The translations under genes and the position numbers were made by a program. The notes under the pieces were generated by a model. That model was not told the DNA's origin, did no database searches, and was given only the letters and a program-made list of their open reading frames with translations. 64,000 bases of DNA from Monilinia fructicola. Its lineage: Eukaryota; Ascomycota; Leotiomycetes; Helotiales; Sclerotiniaceae. The stretch covers positions 2,519,501 through 2,583,500 of the forward strand of contig VICG01000001.1 in NCBI GenBank assembly GCA_008692225.1. The letters are read 5' to 3'. The stretch's first letter is position 1; each line of letters begins with the position of its first letter. Below are positions 60,633-64,000 of the stretch, in pieces.

Positions 60633-63600
60633 ACAACGTTGATGAACTCACGGGCGTTAGAATGGATTGGAATGGGATAATACCAGGTGTCGCGTTGGAT
60701 TTGCTTAAACTTGAGAGTCTATGGAAATGCTCCTGGATGATGGCCGGCAGTTTACAATTCGAGCTGGCGTTATATGGTAGGGCACTGGAGCGTTACTTTA
60801 TTGACACTTGGCTTCCAAGCCAAGTGCTATAGTCTAGATGCAATTAAAACATATGCAGTTTTCACCAATGAAGTCATTGATGCCGGTATGCGATTGAGTT
60901 TCCCCTGATGTCTGAGAGGATCAATCGCATCGAGGAGTTTCTGGTGGGGGGGGGCAAACGTTGCGTGATGTTGGTGGCTCTCTTGGGGGCCATGCACTAA
61001 AATACATTCTCACGATGTTGCATGCAGACCTCACTTACCTTACCAAAGAACTAGCGAATTGTCGTGGACAGACGAACTACTTATTCTATGATAGGAAAGG
61101 GCACGTCTTGGAAATTGAATATTTGTGAATCTTGTATTCTCAAGGACTGAAATATGTACAGATAGTCGTGCGACAGAGCTAAAACCAATGGATGACTGGA
61201 TGTAGTTGATTGATTGCATCGCTATGGGCATCTTAATCGATGACGGATTTTCGTCATCGAGAAATCATTATGAACGTGCGTCTGCAGCAAGGACATGGGG
61301 ACATTGGATAACCCCCGGAACAAGTGACATAGGTACCACAGGACAACTGTAGACATGGCAAGTGCGGTGACGGGATCTCTCGAAGCTTTTGATCTTCACC
61401 TCATCCGAAAACTTCAATGCGCCATTCGCAATTTCGCATTCCTTACTCGTATGCACATACGATACCTCCTTCCCGAAAAGCACAGTATTTGAGATCGATA
61501 CGTACCGACGTGCTTTGGCTGCAGATATTTCATACCCACCCAGTAAGCACGATACAACGCCAAACTCATCCCGGCACCCTTTCCTCGGGTACGTACCGAG
61601 GCCTCGGGGTTGGCGAGCCCTTACGTATGCATGCATCGATGCATGCATCAATGGGTACTGTCGAGAAGAGTCAGCACACGCTGCCAATATTTCGCAGCGC
61701 CGCAGATGAGGCCGTGGAAAAAGGGGAACGAAGATGGTGGTGGCATGCAGCTTGTGCAACTGTGACGCCGGACGGTGGCAAGGAGATACATGAAAGGAGT
61801 CAACGGACTAAGTCGACGGATAAATAATAAGACCACTTTTTGAGCGCTGGTTGAGGATCTCGGGGCAACACGGCAGCCGTTTGGGAAGTGAGGGGAAGGG
61901 TGTCTACCCTTGGGAAATGGCCTTGCTGGGTTTATGCGAGTGAACGGTGGGATGGCGGAGGGCGATGCCGATCCCATTGGGTGTTGTGAAGGTGAGGTGG
62001 GTTTGTACTTTCAGGGTCTACTTGCACAGTACAGAGTATGCAGTACAGTAATAATTAGCAAGTGTCTAGAGGAAAAACTTCCCGCACTGCTTCCAATAAT
62101 GGAACCGTCTTTGGAAATGCCATGATCCTGAACTGGAGTCTGAGAAAGAAAAAGGATGATGATGCGAGGAAAAGTCTGTTGGCGAAGTTAACATGTTAAC
62201 TAGGGGCCTTCCAATAACTGACCCCTGATTTCCAATTTTTCAGAATTCCCACGGTACGGAGTACAGTACAGTACAGTACTGTGCTCTGTGAAGGATCTCC
62301 GACGATCCACCTGGGCTAGTCGAACGGATGTGCTTCCGTACATTTCGTCTTTTACCGCGTTTATTCCTTCAAAACGCAATATGAAATGGGTTGGTAACGT
62401 CACACAATGATCATACAGTACTGTACAAGTATTCCAAATCTAATTACTGTATCTTGTCTACTCCGTACTACTGTAAGCGATAAACCCCACAATCACTTAC
62501 GAGTACAGTATTACTTAGTTCTACTGTATTTATTAGTTACAGTAGTCAGTTCGTTGCTCACTTAGCTCTAGGCTCAGATGATCCCATATCGATAGGTGCT
62601 CTGCAGACTACAGTAGGTATGTACTCGTGTATTGCATACAATACAATACAATACAATACAGTACAAGTACGGAGTCTACAATAGTACAGAGCTTCCCAAC
62701 TTCCGTTCCTGTCCGTTCATGGATAGGTAGGTAGGTATCCTTGACCTTGCTTTAGCCAAAAAAAAACAACGAGAGAAAAAAACCAAAGACGCCCAGACTG
62801 ATCAAGGCCGGGTAAGGCCTCAAGGCTCAAGGTTCCTGATCCTTAGTTGGCCGAAAAGCATTAGCCGGCTGCCCGCAAGAGACCTCCCTCCGAACTGTAC
62901 CCGCCGTGTATTTACTGTACTCCGTACAGTATTTTATCTTATCTTCCCTAGCTGGGGTAAAGACTTTGGACCCCAAGGTCAAATTCATTCGATCTCATGA
63001 GTTTCCAGCAAATGCAAGAATCTTCCTTTGGGTGCGCCCGTCAAGTGCTTACTACCGTAGAGCCGTCATATAATACGGAGTTTGGTATGGCGTATGGAGT
63101 ATGGTTAGAACAGGTACTGTACTGTACTGTAATTCTGGTCGGAGTATCGGTAGCAGTTAGTTTATTGATTCCCTTCGCACCAATTGGCTCTAGGTTCTGA
63201 TGAAGAGTTGCCATTCTCTCCCCAATAATCATCAAGTCAGCAGGACGCAAATTCGCTTTTAGCCAAAGAGACAGTATGGGTCCAGGACTGGAAAGACACC
63301 GACCTCGCCTGGGCATCTACAGTATTCTAGGATCATGTTGGAACCCTACAGGACAGTAAAGTCGGACATTCACGTCGACCCTCGTCGTACTACACCATTG
63401 ACCAAGCATCTTACATATTATTACTTGAACCCTGATCCTGAATGCTTGCATCTCCGGTACTTTACCAAACCAACGGTAAACATCTTCCTAGTATTTGCCT
63501 TGATCGTTATCCAGACCAATCGGACCCCTCATATTCTCGTTACAGTAGAGCACATCATTCATCATCCTTGACTCCTTGTCCACTGATGGTGTAGATAACG

Positions 63601-64000
63601 CATGGGTATACAGCGTAGAGGATCGTATGCGACAGATGTCTGATTACTACGGAGTACAGAGTATATGTATGGTATGACCTTCGAGAATAAGGACGATCTG
63701 GATGGATTCAGAAGAGAGAGAGAGAGAGAGAAAGTCAAGAAGAAAGAGAGAAGAAAAAAAAAAAACCTCCGGAGTAGCTTCTTAGTTTTCTGACTAAGAG
63801 TATCTTCTTCAGATTCAACCCTTCGGCTGGGAAAATTCCAATTCCAATTTTCTCTGCGCGATGTGGTCGAGATTCGAATTTTATATGAACGCGAGCAAGA
63901 CCAACCAGCATCTATCATGGGTGTATGTATTATGTACAGTATTATGTATTATGTATGCATTGTACAATGTAGTGGAGTTGTTGCAGGATGGTAATGCAAC
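60633..64000. other. Palindrome-rich intergenic region
   Basis: No gene supported. It contains a G-run at about 60945-60954, a 9-bp stem/6-nt loop hairpin at 61237-61260, a 22-bp perfect palindrome at 61627-61648, GTACAGTAC-type repeats, ATACA units at 62635-62665, (AG)n at 63712-63730, and four exact TACTCCGTA copies (either strand) at 62255, 62459, 62918 and 63648. Open frames at 61268-61827 exist on both strands with no family similarity. Confidence 0.45.

Noticed and set aside
61268..61827. Overlapping open frames on both strands (163, 136 and 106 codons)
   Set aside because: Mutually overlapping and not similar to any family; openness is partly due to the GCAT palindrome and GC content.

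Overview
The window is nuclear DNA of a filamentous ascomycete (Pezizomycotina). The reasons are short GT-AG introns (often 45-100 nt, some with CTAAC-like branch sites), a PHO4/NUC-1-type bHLH regulator, an Nsp1 nucleoporin, an S28 peptidase, a DUF3602 protein, AT-rich islands, and C-to-T-biased decay of the kind left by repeat-induced point mutation (RIP). Protein similarity, judged from memory, suggests a leotiomycete (Helotiales-like), but this is not proven.

Layout. 0.9-1.4 kb: PCC1 (+). 2.2-4.3 kb: nuc-1/PHO4-like bHLH factor (-). 7.7-8.8 kb: 14-3-3 protein (-), with a probable long 5'UTR intron. 11.49-11.72 kb: a small TA-flanked inverted-repeat element. 12.3-12.8 kb: mitochondrial ATPase inhibitor (+). 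13.8-15.8 kb: Nsp1 nucleoporin (-), divergent from a Laa2/DUF5102-like AP-1 accessory protein (+, 16.4-18.3 kb). 20.3-23.0 kb: three-RRM Nam8/Csx1-like protein (-), with a 750-nt structured last intron. 23-34 kb: gene-poor, with AT-rich tracts, minisatellites and a few weak candidates. 34.1-36.6 kb: Hel2/ZNF598-like RING ligase (-). 37.1-38.2 kb: DEK_C + SWIB protein, Uaf30-like (-). 38.80-39.33 kb: a second TA-flanked, very AT-rich element. 39.8-43.6 kb: IRE1 (-). 45.2-45.9 kb: an unrecognised multi-exon gene (-). 46.1-47.8 kb: CCT2 (-), divergent from eIF3b/PRT1 (+, 48.3-50.6 kb). 52.0-54.2 kb: secreted S28 serine peptidase (-). 55.4-56.9 kb: DUF3445 haem-type protein (+). 57.4-57.9 kb: a decayed gene. 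60.0-60.6 kb: DUF3602 protein (+). 60.6-64 kb: intergenic, rich in short palindromes.

The genes are mostly housekeeping: translation initiation and ribosome quality control (PRT1, HEL2), folding and ER stress (CCT2, IRE1), tRNA modification (PCC1), nuclear pore (NSP1), phosphate response (nuc-1) and signalling (14-3-3). They do not form one pathway or an obvious biosynthetic cluster.

One feature affects everything. Nearly every conserved gene is interrupted by one or more small frameshifts, mostly +1/-1 in homopolymers, while splice sites and flanking protein similarity stay intact. Because essential genes (14-3-3, CCT2, PRT1, NSP1) are hit, I read most of these as consensus-sequence errors, not biology. 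All gene spans below cross these breaks. The peptidase at 52-54 kb and the DUF3602 gene at 60 kb read through cleanly.
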